Below the pieces are notes generated by a model. The model was not told where the DNA came from. It made no database searches and saw only the letters and a program-made list of their open reading frames with translations. The position numbers and the translations under genes are program-made. A stretch of 64,000 nt of DNA from Sciurus carolinensis (Eukaryota; Chordata; Mammalia; Rodentia; Sciuridae), in the NCBI RefSeq assembly GCF_902686445.1, contig NC_062219.1, positions 109,741,160 to 109,805,159 of the forward strand, given 5' to 3'. Below, one piece after another: positions 34,929 through 46,458 of this stretch (the first letter of the stretch is position 1; every line of letters starts with the position of its first letter).

Positions 34929-35270
34929 ATCATGAAGAGTATTCCCTCTGCATAAAAAAAGATGTTACTCTTCCTATTTCTCAGAGACTAAATCCGATGT
35001 TTCTAGGGTGAGAACAATCTACTGAACCAAATGTCACAATTCTAATTTTTTAGGATATGTGAGCAGCTAGATCTCCAAGGAGGACTGCTCCCCCACCCTT
35101 CCTGGGAAGCTCTCAGAGGATAGACTCTGTGATCTGTAACATGAATTTGCTTTAATGGTCAAAATGTTAAGTAAACATGTTTTTGTAATAAGCAAAAAAC
35201 AATAAAAAAAATCTATTTCAGAGAAAATGATCTGAAGTCTTCATGGACACCGTAAAGAAATCAAAAGGAA
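34929..35270. other. intronic, no recognisable element
   Basis: Unique sequence between an L1 tail and a SINE. Confidence 0.5.
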
Positions 35271-35466
35271 GCTGGGTGCAGTGGCACACTCCTGTAATCC
35301 CAGGGACTGGGAAGCAGGAGGATCAGAAGTTCAAAGTCAACCTAGGCAATTCAGTGAAACTCTGTCTCAAAAAATAAAAAAATATAAAGAAAGGACTGGG
35401 GATGTAGCTCAATGGTAGAGCACCCCTGGGTTCTATCTCCAGAAAAAAGAAAGGAGGAAGGAAAGA
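35271..35466 (+). repeat. MEN-type composite SINE
   Basis: GCTGGGTGCAGTGGCACACT ... CTGTCTCAAAAAATAAAAAA plus GGACTGGGGATGTAGCTCAA and a purine-rich tail. Confidence 0.87.
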
Positions 35467-35662
35467 ATAAAACTCACAGAATGAAAGAAAATATTTGCAA
35501 TTATTATTTTTAAGAGTCTAAGAGCTAGAACATATAAAGAACTCTCACAGCTTAATAATAAAAGGTAAATTACCCACTAGAGAAAGGGCAATAGGGCAAA
35601 GAATTTGAATAGATATTTTTCCTAAGGATATATACAAATGGCCAAATGAATACATGAAAAGA

Positions 35663-35860
35663 TGTTTAACCAAGAGCACCATGGTACATGCCTGTAATCC
35701 CAATGACTTGGGAGGCTGAGTCAGGAGGATTTCAAGTTCAAGCCAGCCTCAGCAACTTAGCAAGACTCTGTCTCAAAATTAAAAGGACTGGAGATGTAGA
35801 TCGATGGCAAAGTGCCCCTGGGTTCAATTCCAAGTGCCAAAAAGATAAAAGTCTGTTTAA
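35663..35860 (+). repeat. MEN-type SINE nested in L1
   Basis: CATGGTACATGCCTGTAATC ... GTCTCAAAATTAAAAGGACT ... CAATTCCAAGTGCC. Short TSD TGTTTAA at 35663-35669 and 35854-35860; L1 text is continuous across it. Confidence 0.83.
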
Positions 35861-36142
35861 TATCATTATTCACCAGAGAAATGCAAATAAAGCCTCAATG
35901 AGATACCATTTTACACATACTAGAATGAACGTAATAATAATAAAACTTCAGAAAATAACAAGTGATTGTGGGAATGTGGAGAAATTTGAACCCTCATACA
36001 TTGCTGAGGGAAATACAAAATGATGCAGTTGGTGTGGAAAATAGTTTGGCAGTTCCCCAAAAAGTTAAGCATTATAGTTATCTTATGACTCAGCAATTCT
36101 GTTCTTAGTATATCCCAAGACAATTGACAATATGTGTACACA

Positions 36143-36283
36143 CAATACTTTTTTATATTTTATTTGTTCTAATTAGTTGTGTAAGACAGTAGAATGCATT
36201 TATACATTTTGATATATTATACATAAATGGAGTGTAATTTCTCATTTTTCTGATTGTACATATTATTGTACAGTAGTGTTAAT
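36143..36283 (-). mobile_element. L1 3' tail nested in older L1
   Basis: TTTTTTATATTTTATTTGTT, GTAGAATGCATTTATACATT and GTGTAATTTCTCATTTTTCT: an antisense second-type L1 3' UTR. Confidence 0.8.
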
Positions 36284-36924
36284 TGCAACTATATTCATAA
36301 TAGTTAAAAAATGGGAACAACTTTACTGTCCATCAACTGATAAATGTATAAACAAAAGTGGTATTTCCAAACAATGGAATATTATCCAGCCATAAAAAGG
36401 AATGACATATTTATTCATACTACAACATAGAGGAACCTTAAAAGTATTATGTTAAGTGAAAAAAAAACAGATACAAAAGATCACATATTGTATGATCCTA
36501 TTTCTTTTAAATACTCTGAACAGGCAATGCATGGATACAGAAAGTACATTAGTGATTTCTAGGACATGGGAAAAAGGAGGGAACTGGGAACAACTTAACC
36601 AGTATGGGTTTCTTTGAGCTGATGGGAATGTTCCGGGATAAGAGGATGGAGATAGCTGTACAATGTCTTGACTACACTAAAAACCACTGAATTGTACACT
36701 TTGAAGTGGTGAATTTTATGCTATATGAATTTTATCTCAATAAAAAACCACTGTACCTCCAAAGGAAAGAAAAAAAAAGAATTAAGGCGGAAAGAACTTG
36801 GGCAATCAACCTGCAACACTCAAGCAGATGTAAGTGCACAGAATATAAGTCACTCTTATAGTTAGGACATGACACACGAATAAAGCTGTTTTACATGTCG
36901 ACTTATATTTTTGTGATGCTTAAA

Positions 36925-37386
36925 ATTCTTTTTCTTTTTTCATTTTTTATTGTTGTGTTATAGTTGCGCATTATGGTGGAATTGTTGTTACATATTCACA
37001 CAAGCACACAATATAACAACGTCATTTGGTTGTTATCCTCCCCCAGTTATTCTCCCTCTTCCTTATCCCTGATCCCTTCCCCCTATTCTACTGATCTCTC
37101 TTCAGTTTTTATGAGGCACCTCCCTCCCACCTTTCTTTTTCTTTTTCCTCTCTAGTTTCCACATAGGAGAGAAAACACAAGGGCCTTGACCTTCTGAGTT
37201 TGGCTTATTTCACTTAACAAAATGTTTTCAAGTTCCATCCATTTTCCTGCAAATGACATGAATTTCATTTTTCTTTATGGCTGAATAAAACTCCATCATG
37301 TATACATACCACATTTTCTTTATTCATTCACCCATTTATGGATGGACACCTAGGCTGGTTCCAGAGTTTGGCTATTGTGAACTGTG
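36925..37386 (-). mobile_element. 5'-truncated L1 3' end (third 3' UTR type)
   Basis: T-rich start, GTTATAGTTGCGCATTATGG, CACACAATATAACAACGTCA, a pyrimidine-rich middle, then antisense ORF2 C-terminal text (GGCTTATTTCACTTAACAAA, GACACCTAGGCTGGTTCCAG). Confidence 0.85.
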
Positions 37387-39689
37387 GTGCGCATGTATGA
37401 TGTTTAAAGTTTTTAGAGGTGACTGACTCATTTATAGTAAGCTAACTGAGTAAAAAATAAGTATCTTAAGCAAATTATTTTATGTAACTACCCCCAGAGA
37501 AGAAAATGTAAAGAAAAGAGAAGGGAGGAAAAAGAAAAGAAAGAGAAAATGTAGCGATGGAAACTAAACAACTCTGGTGCTTTGAAAAGACCCTAGAAAA
37601 CATGTGATGGGAAGGATTAAAGTCTGGTTGAAAAATTCACACCAAGGATATATATAGCAAAGGGTGACATGAAGATGATGATTTATTGTGGTTTAAGTCT
37701 TAGTGAACATAGTTTGAAAAATTAAAATGACCTCTGGCAACTTGAGGGTAGGAAGTGATAACCATGCAGAAATTTTAAATATTAAAGCAAGTAACAGTTA
37801 AACCAGACATCAGATCTTTAAGGAGTCCTTGGGAGTTTCATTTTTTTTTCTTGTTATTTTTTCTTTGTAGGTGAAAGTCACATTTATTTGTATTTGCTAG
37901 TTATTTTGGGTGTTTCAATTGTAAAAAGACAGTGAAATATCATAACATGCAGTATGTTGGTTCTGTGTTCTTTTGCTTCTGGATGGTGACTGGGAACCAC
38001 AATTAGTCACCACTAATCACTCAGGGGCACCTGCCAGATGAGAGGCCCAGTGTGGGGCAGATTTGAAAGCTGCAGTAGGACATTCCCTGGAACTTAACCT
38101 TTCTCCAAGTGACTAAAATATTCCAGAGGCATATTTAGTATCTTGCTTCTCCACAGTACTAAGTGGCCCCCTAGGGCCTGAGAGCCTAGCAAGCCACTCT
38201 AAATGTCTCACTTAACTACCTGGAAATGATTGAAGCAGTGGAAAGAATTGAACAGAGTTGAGAGTATTTGGTTTCTGTGCCAAAGAGTGGGTGAGCTGAA
38301 ATTCTTGGTGAGACCTGGAGGAAAAGGCTACTGTATTCCATTAAACCTGTGATGATACTAAAGAAGGACATGGAGTCTTTACCTCTTTGGAGAAAAACAA
38401 ACAAACAAACAAACAAACAAACAAAGGTACTTGGAATTCACTTCATATGATTTCCATCATCACTGGTTCTAGTCTGTATAGTGATTCCATGGATTATTAA
38501 AAGGTGCCCCTCTCGATGGAAGTAGTCTCAAAACATACTGCCCAGGATAAGGAAGCTGACCTTGTAAAGAGGGTGCCCTTTCCTCTGGCCTGAAGGGCAG
38601 GTGCATCTCTGAGTGGGAGTGGGTAGTTTGGTATAGAGAGGAAAGACTCCATTTCATTCTTCACTCTTCTAGAGCTAGGAGCTCTTGAGAGGTGCACAAA
38701 AGGCACAAGTATCTTGGTGGCCCTGGTCAGAATGAAATAATTTTGAATGATTCAGATATAAAGTAATATGTGAGTTCAATGATAACTACTGAGAAATGTT
38801 ACCTAAGAACATCCCTTTTTTATGAGGCAGGTTCAGAGATAAAGCCCAGGGGAGGGATGAGCTTAATTATCTTATTTTCTTCACTTCCAACAGCTGAAGA
38901 TAGCATGGGCTTCAACCTGTCTTTCCTGGTTTCCTTGATTATGGTCTCAGTTTGGTGGTCATGAAAAAACTTCTTGACTGACTCAGAAACAGTCAGAGAA
39001 AGTCAGGAGGTTTTGATGTGAACTTTAAAACTCCACAGAGGTATCCATCTCAGCAGGCCTGGCCTTTAGCTCCACAGAAGAGATCAGTGTTATACAGATG
39101 GGCCAAGTGCCAGGGCCATTAACACCAAGTGATATTTACTCTGTGAGAGTGGGCCATTCATGTGTTACATGTATTTACTTATCTGCTCATTTATAATTTT
39201 TCCATATGGTGCTCAACTGTATTCCTCTACCTGTTTAGCAGAACGAATATATAGAAACAGAACTAATTAAGTTTGATGAGTGTCCAGTAACATTTGGGTA
39301 ATGTTCTGTTTTACTCAGAATGTTATATCATACAGAAGGACCATTGTTTTAATGATAAACACCAGAATTTCTCTCAGCATTTTGGGAGGGAGACTCTCTG
39401 ATCATAGTTAAGATTTTTCATTAAACATGTCGAAATACCTTTCCTTTTACTTTGTTCAAAGCCTACATCTTTTCCCTAAATTTGTAACTCTTACTAAATC
39501 CAAGTGGATACATAATGATGATTTTTTTTTTATTCATAGGATGTACCGCCTTATAGGGTGGTCCAGTCTTCCATTCCTGCAGGAAGTGTCTTGAGGGCAG
39601 TGGAAGAGCTCATGGTTCGTCTGCACCCGCAGCCTTTCCCTGGGCTCCTTATACACCACGTGGGCCTCATGGGAGGCAGAAGGGACCAG
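37387..39689. other. 2.3 kb low-repeat intronic region
   Basis: No mobile element recognised except a (CAAA)n microsatellite at 38397-38425. Small frames at 38216-38964 match nothing. Confidence 0.5.
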
Positions 39690-39810
39690 GGAAAAAAGGC
39701 TTTGGATCCAGAAACACTTGGGTCCATATCCTGCTTCTACTACCTGTGGGATCTTGTCCAACTTACCATCTCTGAATCCTCAGTTTCCTTTTTGTAAAAT
39801 GGGGTAAAGA
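39690..39810 (+). repeat. MIR fragment
   Basis: GGATCCAGAAACACTTGGGT ... TGTGGGATCTTGTCCAACTT ... CAGTTTCCTTTTTGTAAAAT. Confidence 0.7.
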
Positions 39811-41067
39811 GATCTTTTTATCGGTTTATTCTGGGATGGCTGAGGCACAAGGGGTAGAGGAGGGAGCACAGTGGGAGACCCCAGTGGACTTCAGTTCCCT
39901 TCCCCTCCTCCTTCATTCTCCTCCCCACTGCCCCAATCTGTGACTGCCTGTCATTGGTTCAACAACTGATGAGTTGTGAAAGTTGGAAGGAAGACTTAAG
40001 CCGCCCCTAGCAGGGTCATAACCAAGTTGTGCTTTTGTATCAGAACCTCGGGTGAGAGGAAATTTCATCTCGGTCTTTGCCACTTTTTTTGCATTTGTTG
40101 TAGGATACTACTTGTTCACTGCTCCCCATATAAGGTTCACGTGATGCTTTTCTTTAAAACTGATGCCAGGAAAACTTAATTTACTCCTGGGAACTGACAT
40201 TTTTTTCTTACTGGGAGGGTTACGTGGCTTGCATATTTCTCTTTTTCCCTGGCTATAGTCATAGCAACATTATTTTTTACTAGTTTTGATACTTCTCTTG
40301 AAATAATTATGTTTATATATAAGACTTTTACAATTAGCTCATAAAACTTTGTTCATGTTTGTTCATATAAGTACTTCAGTGATCAACCCTCGACTTCTGT
40401 AGAATCTGGCTAGTGGTCATTAAGAATATATTTGCAGATTTTCAAATTCCACTGCAAATAGGAAAAAAATCACCTAAATTAGTAGTTATATGATGTTTTA
40501 TAATAACATATACATGGAATTCTTTCTAGCTGTAACTCATTGTTGAAAAGAATAATTTTCAAACATCTTTAAGGAAAAAAAGAAACTTGCAGTCACATCA
40601 GTAATGTCTTCCACACTCATGCACTGTCTAGATCTACATAGTTCTACATGTTTCTAGAACTATGACTGTCTTAAATGACTCTTAAATCTAATTATTCTAA
40701 TATTGATTTATGAGAAAAGGAACACACAGAAGCCATTTGGGGGTATGTGTGTTTAAGTTTGTCTTCATAATAACTCAGTTTGAGTTTGAACCCTGAAATC
40801 CTAGAGACAAATTATTTCATGGAAAGGCACCGTAGTTTCAATGTCTGATGCTTTCCCTCAAATAGATTGTTTTCTTCATAGGCACTACATTCTATCAAGT
40901 TGCAAAACTTGGAATAGAAGTTCACTTAAACATTATCACTGTGTGGTAGGCTTTGCAAGGGGCACGTAAGAGAAGAGTTAGCTTCTCACTAACCTCTTAA
41001 GACATTTCAGGGAACAAGTCCTCAGGGGCAGAAGGTTGGCACTGATAACCTTTGTTCACTGAATCTG
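39811..41067. other. intronic, no recognisable element
   Basis: Unique sequence, AT-rich from 40250. Confidence 0.5.
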
Positions 41068-41315
41068 CTTCTTCTGGATACTCTTCTTTTATTGGGGGGG
41101 GGCAGGTATCAGAGATTGAACTCAGGGGCACTCATTCCCTGAGCCACATTTCCAGCCCTGTTTTGTATTTACTTAGAGATAGGGTCTTACTGAGGTGCTT
41201 AGTGCCTTGCTTTTGCTAAGACTGGTTTTGAACTCGCAATACTCCTGTCTCAGCCTCCCGAGACACTGCCATTACAGGGGTGCGCCACCCCTCCTGGCTT
41301 CTTCTGGATACTCTT
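41068..41315 (-). repeat. MEN-type composite SINE with perfect 18-bp TSD
   Basis: Antisense ID (GAGATTGAACTCAGGGGCAC ... CTGAGCCACATTTCCAGCCC) and antisense B1-like part (AGATAGGGTCTTACTGAGGT ... GGGGTGCGCCACCCCTCCTG). TSD CTTCTTCTGGATACTCTT is exact at 41068-41085 and 41298-41315. Confidence 0.93.
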
Positions 41316-41870
41316 GCTCTAAATGTCAAGTTAGAAAGAGGAGACAAGAGCAAGTGCATGTTGGGTTACCCATCTCTGCTGTGTCCAGCTTCCTGTTGAC
41401 AATGGGGCTGGCAGTCCCTGTGGGTGTCCCCGACCAACCTCTCTGAGTTTATGTGTCTCAGTTAGTATGGTCCCTTTCAAAGGGACTCCTCTTCTGGCAT
41501 CACTGAGAGTGTATCCTCCAACATTTTGAGTGGTGTAAGACCTTTGTACTTAGGGTAGAGTTAAATTTGTGGAAAAACATTACTTTGAATTATTTCTGGT
41601 GACTCTGATACGTAACCAGCATGAGTGAAGTAATCTTCATTTAAAAACAACATGCACATAAACATTATGATGAGAAATAGCTACAAAATAGCAGGAATGA
41701 TTTTCCTTTGCAGTTTGAGAACTGACTTTTGGGAATTCCAGAAATGCACAGTGAAAACATTGCGGCAACAAGGTCACCTTTTTGAAAAAGAAACAGCTGT
41801 ACATGTAAAACCCAGTATGTTACATCAGATGTGGTTTTATTTTGTTTTGTTTTTAATTACACTTCTTTTT
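41316..41870. other. intronic, no recognisable element
   Basis: Unique sequence between a SINE and an L1 tail. Confidence 0.5.
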
Positions 41871-42090
41871 TGTGTTTTTTTTAACTAATTTTTAAATTTG
41901 TTCTAATTAGTTGTACATGATAGTAGAATGCATTTATACATTTTGGTAAATCAAACAAATTGATTTATGAGTGTAATTTCTCATTTTTCTGATTGTACAT
42001 ATTGTAGGATCACATCAGTCATGCACTCATAAATGTTCATGAGGTAGTAATGTCTGTTTCACTCTACTATCCTTCCTACCCCATCTTATA
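41871..42090 (-). mobile_element. L1 3' UTR tail
   Basis: T-rich start, TTCTAATTAGTTGTACATGA, GTAGAATGCATTTATACATT, GTGTAATTTCTCATTTTTCT and CTACTATCCTTCCTACCCCA. Confidence 0.85.
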
Positions 42091-42389
42091 AGACACCATC
42101 CTGGACTTTCAGATATGTTTCTTGCTTTGCTTTTGCTAAAAAGAGCAAGCTTGAAGAACAAATTGATGGGTGCTGTGGTGCAAGGAACATCCTGTCCCTG
42201 GGTATTTCCTTGCAACGGTCTATCTAGAGTCTTTTGGAACTTGAAGGCTATTTGCTAATTGAGCCCCTTTTTAATGAATATTCCCCTAGGAGATATTATA
42301 TCCTAAGATGGATCCTAAGATAGCCTAAAATACACAACACAAGTACCCAGAGAAGAGCAGTGACTCATAAACACACTCACAAGGGGAAA

Positions 42390-42600
42390 GAATACTGTAA
42401 CAATCAATCCAACCCTCAATTATTTAATAATCATTGAAAATCTACCATGTCCCAAGTAGTGCTTTTGGCCTTGGAAGATGAATGAGACACAGGCCCTCAT
42501 GAAGCTTAATGTTTCCTAAGATCTAATAATTATAGCACAAGTTAGGTGAAGTGAAAGATTGAGACTGATGGAGTGGGCACCTAGAAGGAGATAGGGAAGG
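42390..42600 (-). repeat. L2 relic
   Basis: AAATCTACCATGTCCCAAGT, GATGAATGAGACACAGGCCC and CATGAAGCTTAATGTTTCCT resemble the antisense L2 3' end. Confidence 0.6.
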
Positions 42601-42613
42601 CACTAGGTAGGAG

Positions 42614-42977
42614 GTTTTTTTGGTTTTGTTTTTGTTTTTAAATCATGTGCAGAGCAGAGAAGGAGCTCAGTCCTTCTTGGCAGCCACTTGCCTTATGGTG
42701 GTCAGGATGTTGCTCATCTCCTCTTGCTTCTTCTTGGCATAGATGTGTGGGCTCACCCTTTTCTTGATGACCTTGGCAGCCCTCTTGTCCTTGACCTGGA
42801 CCTTGGGCAGCTCCATGGCGTGCTGCTCTGATGGGATGAAGCCACACACTTCTCAGATCACCTGCTTGAACTCGCCTGGTGAGGGACCCTCAGCAGCTAC
42901 TGTGCCTTGGTTTGCTCCTGTTCTTGGTCACTTTGTGGCCCTCGTTGGTCTGTGGCCGTGGAGCAGCACAAACTCAT
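42614..42977 (-). pseudogene. RPL36P: RPL36 processed pseudogene
   Basis: Intronless, degenerate copy of the mRNA for ribosomal protein eL36 of the 60S subunit. Seen on the - strand: the last 60 codons are open (42849 to the TGA at 42667-42669) and read [18 protein letters not shown]... to ...QVAAKKD, clearly the eL36 C-terminus. The upstream codon that is Arg in eL36 is TGA here (42853-42855), another stop (TAG) follows further upstream, and about 7 nt are missing relative to the 318-nt coding sequence, so the first half is frameshifted. The start-like ATG is at 42975-42977. An A-rich tail (T-rich on +, 42614-42640) follows the short 3' UTR, as expected for L1-mediated retrocopying. No TSD found. 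Not expected to make protein. Confidence 0.9.
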
Positions 42978-44514
42978 GCTGCTGTACTAAAGGGACCACT
43001 GTGGTGGAAGTGGTAGAATTTGTTCTTTCTTTTAAGCTATACCTTGCACCTGTACAAGAGTCTCCAAATGAACCCATCCTGGGCCTGAAATATGCTGGCC
43101 ATGGTGACTTGAGAACCTGACTTTTCAAGCCCTCTTCTTGCATAATCAGCTTTGTTGTACTTTTCACGGACATGTTTTGAAAGGATGACTTGATGAAAGA
43201 GGGTGGCAGAGGAAAGGAACTGTCTTTGACTTTGGCAGGAGCTTCTTCTCCAAGTAAACCAAGCTACAGTGGCCTGCGACCCATGGATGGCACATTTTAT
43301 ATGCAAACCACGTGTCCTAATTTTTTCCTTCAGTGTGTGAAATTGTTGCTTTCCTCAGAAGGTGAGCTGTGAGCTAGCTTATTTTAAAAACTGCAACCTG
43401 TGAGGGGAGAGGGTGTTCTTTGACAACATTATATCATCGAAGCCTCTAGGTGTTGAGTCATCATTATTTTTAGGCAGCTCCATGCTTTTTTTGGTTATTC
43501 TAAGAATAGCCCTTGTGCCTGGACTCCACAGAAAGTCACCTCAGTAAAGATACTGTCACTGCTCAGCAGTTGGAATGGAATGCTTCCTTAAATTCCAGGT
43601 CCCAGGCATAATTTTTAAAATTTTACTTCCAAACATTCTGCCTTTTTGGGTTTTCTGTAATCAATGTGATGACTGTCAGGGGTTGTCATTTAAAGTTGTT
43701 CAGCCCTTTGTCAGATGTACTTACTGCTGTGAAAAACAAGAAGAAAAAAAAAAAAAAAAAAAAAAACAGTTATAAGAACAACAAACTAAAATTGCCCTCC
43801 CTATTCAACAACTTCTTACTGTTTGTGCCCAATACCCATTTGGTTTTGTGAAAATCTCAATCATTGATTTTTCCCCAACTTGTAGTCTTGTTAAGATGCA
43901 TCTCCTTGCCATGTGTTTTATGGATTAAGTGACTCTAGATGCCTCATGTTAGGATATGCAGGGATGATACTTTGGAATCCATCAACTAAAAACAGCCAAC
44001 ACAAATGTCATTATAGCATGATAAACTAAAGAAGCATATCAAATGTAAACTAACCATATTAGAATCTGATAACAGAACAATAAAAAGGATTGAGCAAGCC
44101 CAGAAATGGAACTTTGTGGGTCAGCATGGAGTCTGGTCTTCCCATTGCCTGATTAGAGCACATGCCCAAATATGATCAATTTATTTTATGTGGCACTTCA
44201 AAGCTCATCAGAGTACTCATGGTTTGTGAGTGTAGCCAAATGCTTTTCTAACTGAAGCATAAATGGAAGCAGCTGCTTGGAATACAATGAGACAGTTGTT
44301 TAATATTAAGTGATAGTGTGCCTTTTGTGTCTAAAGATGACAGAAGAGCCATCTTGTCTAAGTGTGACTGAAAGGACCAGAGCATGCTGGGAAGGCTGAG
44401 CTTTTGTTGCTCTGAAAGGGTTGGTTCTCTCTTGTTGTTTAAGACTTCAGTCCTGTCTCCAGTGGGTCCTTCTGTCTCTAATTAGCGAACTGGTATAGGA
44501 TAGTGATTAAGAGA
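42978..44514. other. intronic; A23 run at 43744-43766
   Basis: No gene recognised. The - strand frame 43037-43306 (89 codons) lies just upstream of the RPL36 pseudogene but matches no ribosomal or other protein I know. A 23-nt A-run at 43744-43766 has no SINE before it. Confidence 0.45.
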
Positions 44515-44720
44515 GGGCTCTAATATCTTCCAGTCCAGGTCCAAAACCAACTTCTGCTGCTTATTATTTGTGTGACCATAGGCAGCTTAACCTTTTCAAA
44601 TTTTAGTTTTCCTCATCTGTGAAACAACATCAAGTAGCATATTCTTCACAGGGTTGCTGTGAAACAGAACTGATAGTCTGTGATGCCTTGATCATAGTGA
44701 CTGCAAATTATGGCCAGTAG
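44515..44720 (+). repeat. MIR SINE
   Basis: CAGTCCAGGTCCAAAACCAA ... TGTGTGACCATAGGCAGCTT ... CCTCATCTGTGAAACAACAT. Confidence 0.75.
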
Positions 44721-45107
44721 TGATAATAATTTCTGCCCACCAGTCTGACCCTGTCTATCTCACATCATTTAAAACTTACAGGGCTTCTTCCTTGCCTTGC
44801 CTGTGGGTGTTACATAATTCACTGAAGAGCAGCATGCTGGTCAGCTCCCACTGACTATTCTCACTACCCTCAGAACTTCCAAATCAAGGTGGGTGGGGGT
44901 AGGGGGGTAAACTAAAGGACCGCCATTGCAATCTGAACAAATACGTCTATTCACAAGAACCAGCCCAGCCATTACCTTGCATGTTGTATCTGGAACAGGT
45001 ACATATGTTTCCTTACTGTTCTGAAACATCACCAGTCCTTGTCTCCATTCCCCTGATGCTCACTAAAAAGCTTGATTTTCCTTTATGTTGGATGTGCAAT
45101 TAAAAAG
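44721..45107. other. intronic, no recognisable element
   Basis: Unique sequence between a MIR and an ID SINE. Confidence 0.5.
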
Positions 45108-45225
45108 ACTAGATGTAGGGCTAGGAATATGGCTCAGTTGGTACAGTGCTTGCCTTGCTTGCATAAGGCCCTGGGTTCAATCCCCAGCACCCAAAAAAAA
45201 AAAAAAAAAAAAAAAACTAGATGTA
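45108..45225 (+). repeat. ID SINE with TSD, fairly young
   Basis: GGGCTAGGAATATGGCTCAG (A-box region), GGCCCTGGGTTCAATCCCCA (B-box region), a pure A-tail of 23-24. TSD ACTAGATGTA at 45108-45117 and 45216-45225. Confidence 0.93.
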
Positions 45226-46120
45226 ATATTTGGCAATTCCATTTAGATTCTTCTATGTAAAACCTAATGTGTAATGTGTAAACCTAGATTTGTTATAATT
45301 GAAACGATTTCCTTCAAAATTTTTTGAAAAGACAAGTCAGTGTTGCCTTCCTGTTTGATCTTTTCATCAGTTTATTAGAAAAAAATGGGTTGGTTGACCA
45401 AGCCTTCTTTGTGAGTAATTAAAGTCATTTCAAATTTTAATTGCAGGAAACAAAAATCTATGGAATACAAGATACTTATTTCTGTTGGTATTTCATCCTT
45501 GCCGATGGCACATCTTGTGTGTTAATTGTGACTGGCAATTTAAGTAAGTCCAATTACTTTAGAAGGGATTAGCATTTACATTAGAAAGAGAAGGTAAATG
45601 AGAACAGAGCCTCTTAAGATCTGAATATGATATTTTTTCCATATTCATTAAGTACTTTCGGAGGAGTTTTATGAAAATGACACTTCACTTAATCCAAGCA
45701 CATTTTTTTTTCTGAAGAAAATAGTGTTAGGGAAGCATCATAGCAAAATAGCTGAATGAAAAGTGACATTTTTGGAAGAGAAATATTATTATAAAGAGGA
45801 TTTGAAATTGTATGAATGACTTGATTATACTTAATGTTTCATACAAATGAAGAAGCGACTTAAAAAATAATTCTTTAGAGAATATAATTAGTGTAGACAG
45901 AATGATAGCTGATGCCATATTTGGTAACCTTTTAAAATCTCCTTTGGCATAGGCTGTCATTTGTGTAATACTAATTATTACTTGGCACAAAGAAAAAGGA
46001 TTTACATTCTGATCTGTATAGAAATGTCATCATTAATAAATAATGCATTGCAACAACCTATTTGTGGGAGACTCTGTTGCCAGGAATAGAAATACTATGG
46101 GACACAGAGAACCTGTCATG
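45226..46120. other. intronic, AT-rich, no recognisable element
   Basis: Unique sequence. Confidence 0.5.
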
Positions 46121-46124
46121 GTTT

Positions 46125-46340
46125 GAGCTAATTCAGTTTCTCCACTTTGGAGCTATTGACATTTTGAACTGATAATCCTTTTCGGTGGTGGTGGGGAGGG
46201 CTTCCCTGTGTATTATAAAATATTCTTTACCTACCAGATGCCAGTGGGGTGCCCCTTCTTCCAATTATGTCTCTAGGCTCTGCCAGATGATCGCCAGGGG
46301 TGCAGAATGGCTCTGGTTGAGAATCTCTGGCCACAGTGAT
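46125..46340 (-). mobile_element. MER20 (hAT-Charlie DNA transposon relic)
   Basis: GGAGCTATTGACATTTTGAA, AGATGCCAGTGGGGTGCCCC, TTATGTCTCTAGGCTCTGCC and CAGAATGGCTCTGGTTGAGA match MER20 in reverse orientation as I remember it. Confidence 0.75.
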
Positions 46341-46458
46341 AGTTCTGAACCATAGATATAAGGAGTTTCCTGGGCACTTTAAAATACCTCTTCTAGGACA
46401 TAATCCTACTGGAGGAGAATCTCAGGTGAGTCTCTGGAAGCAGCACTATAAAAAAAAA

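Larger units (their letters stand above)
35480..36755 (+). mobile_element. old L1 (L1M-like) 3' fragment with two nested insertions
   Basis: Sense L1 relics: GAACTCTCACAGCTTAATAA near 35540, GAGAAATGCAAATAAAGCCT near 35876, ACTCAGCAATTCTGTTCTTA near 36089, ATGGAATATTATCCAGCCAT near 36376 and ATTTTATCTCAATAAAAAACC near 36728. Nested in it are a MEN SINE (35670-35850) and an antisense L1 tail (36143-36283). Mammal-wide age is inferred from divergence. Confidence 0.8.

Noticed and set aside
42743..43120. 125-codon + strand frame
   Set aside because: Antisense shadow of the RPL36 processed pseudogene.
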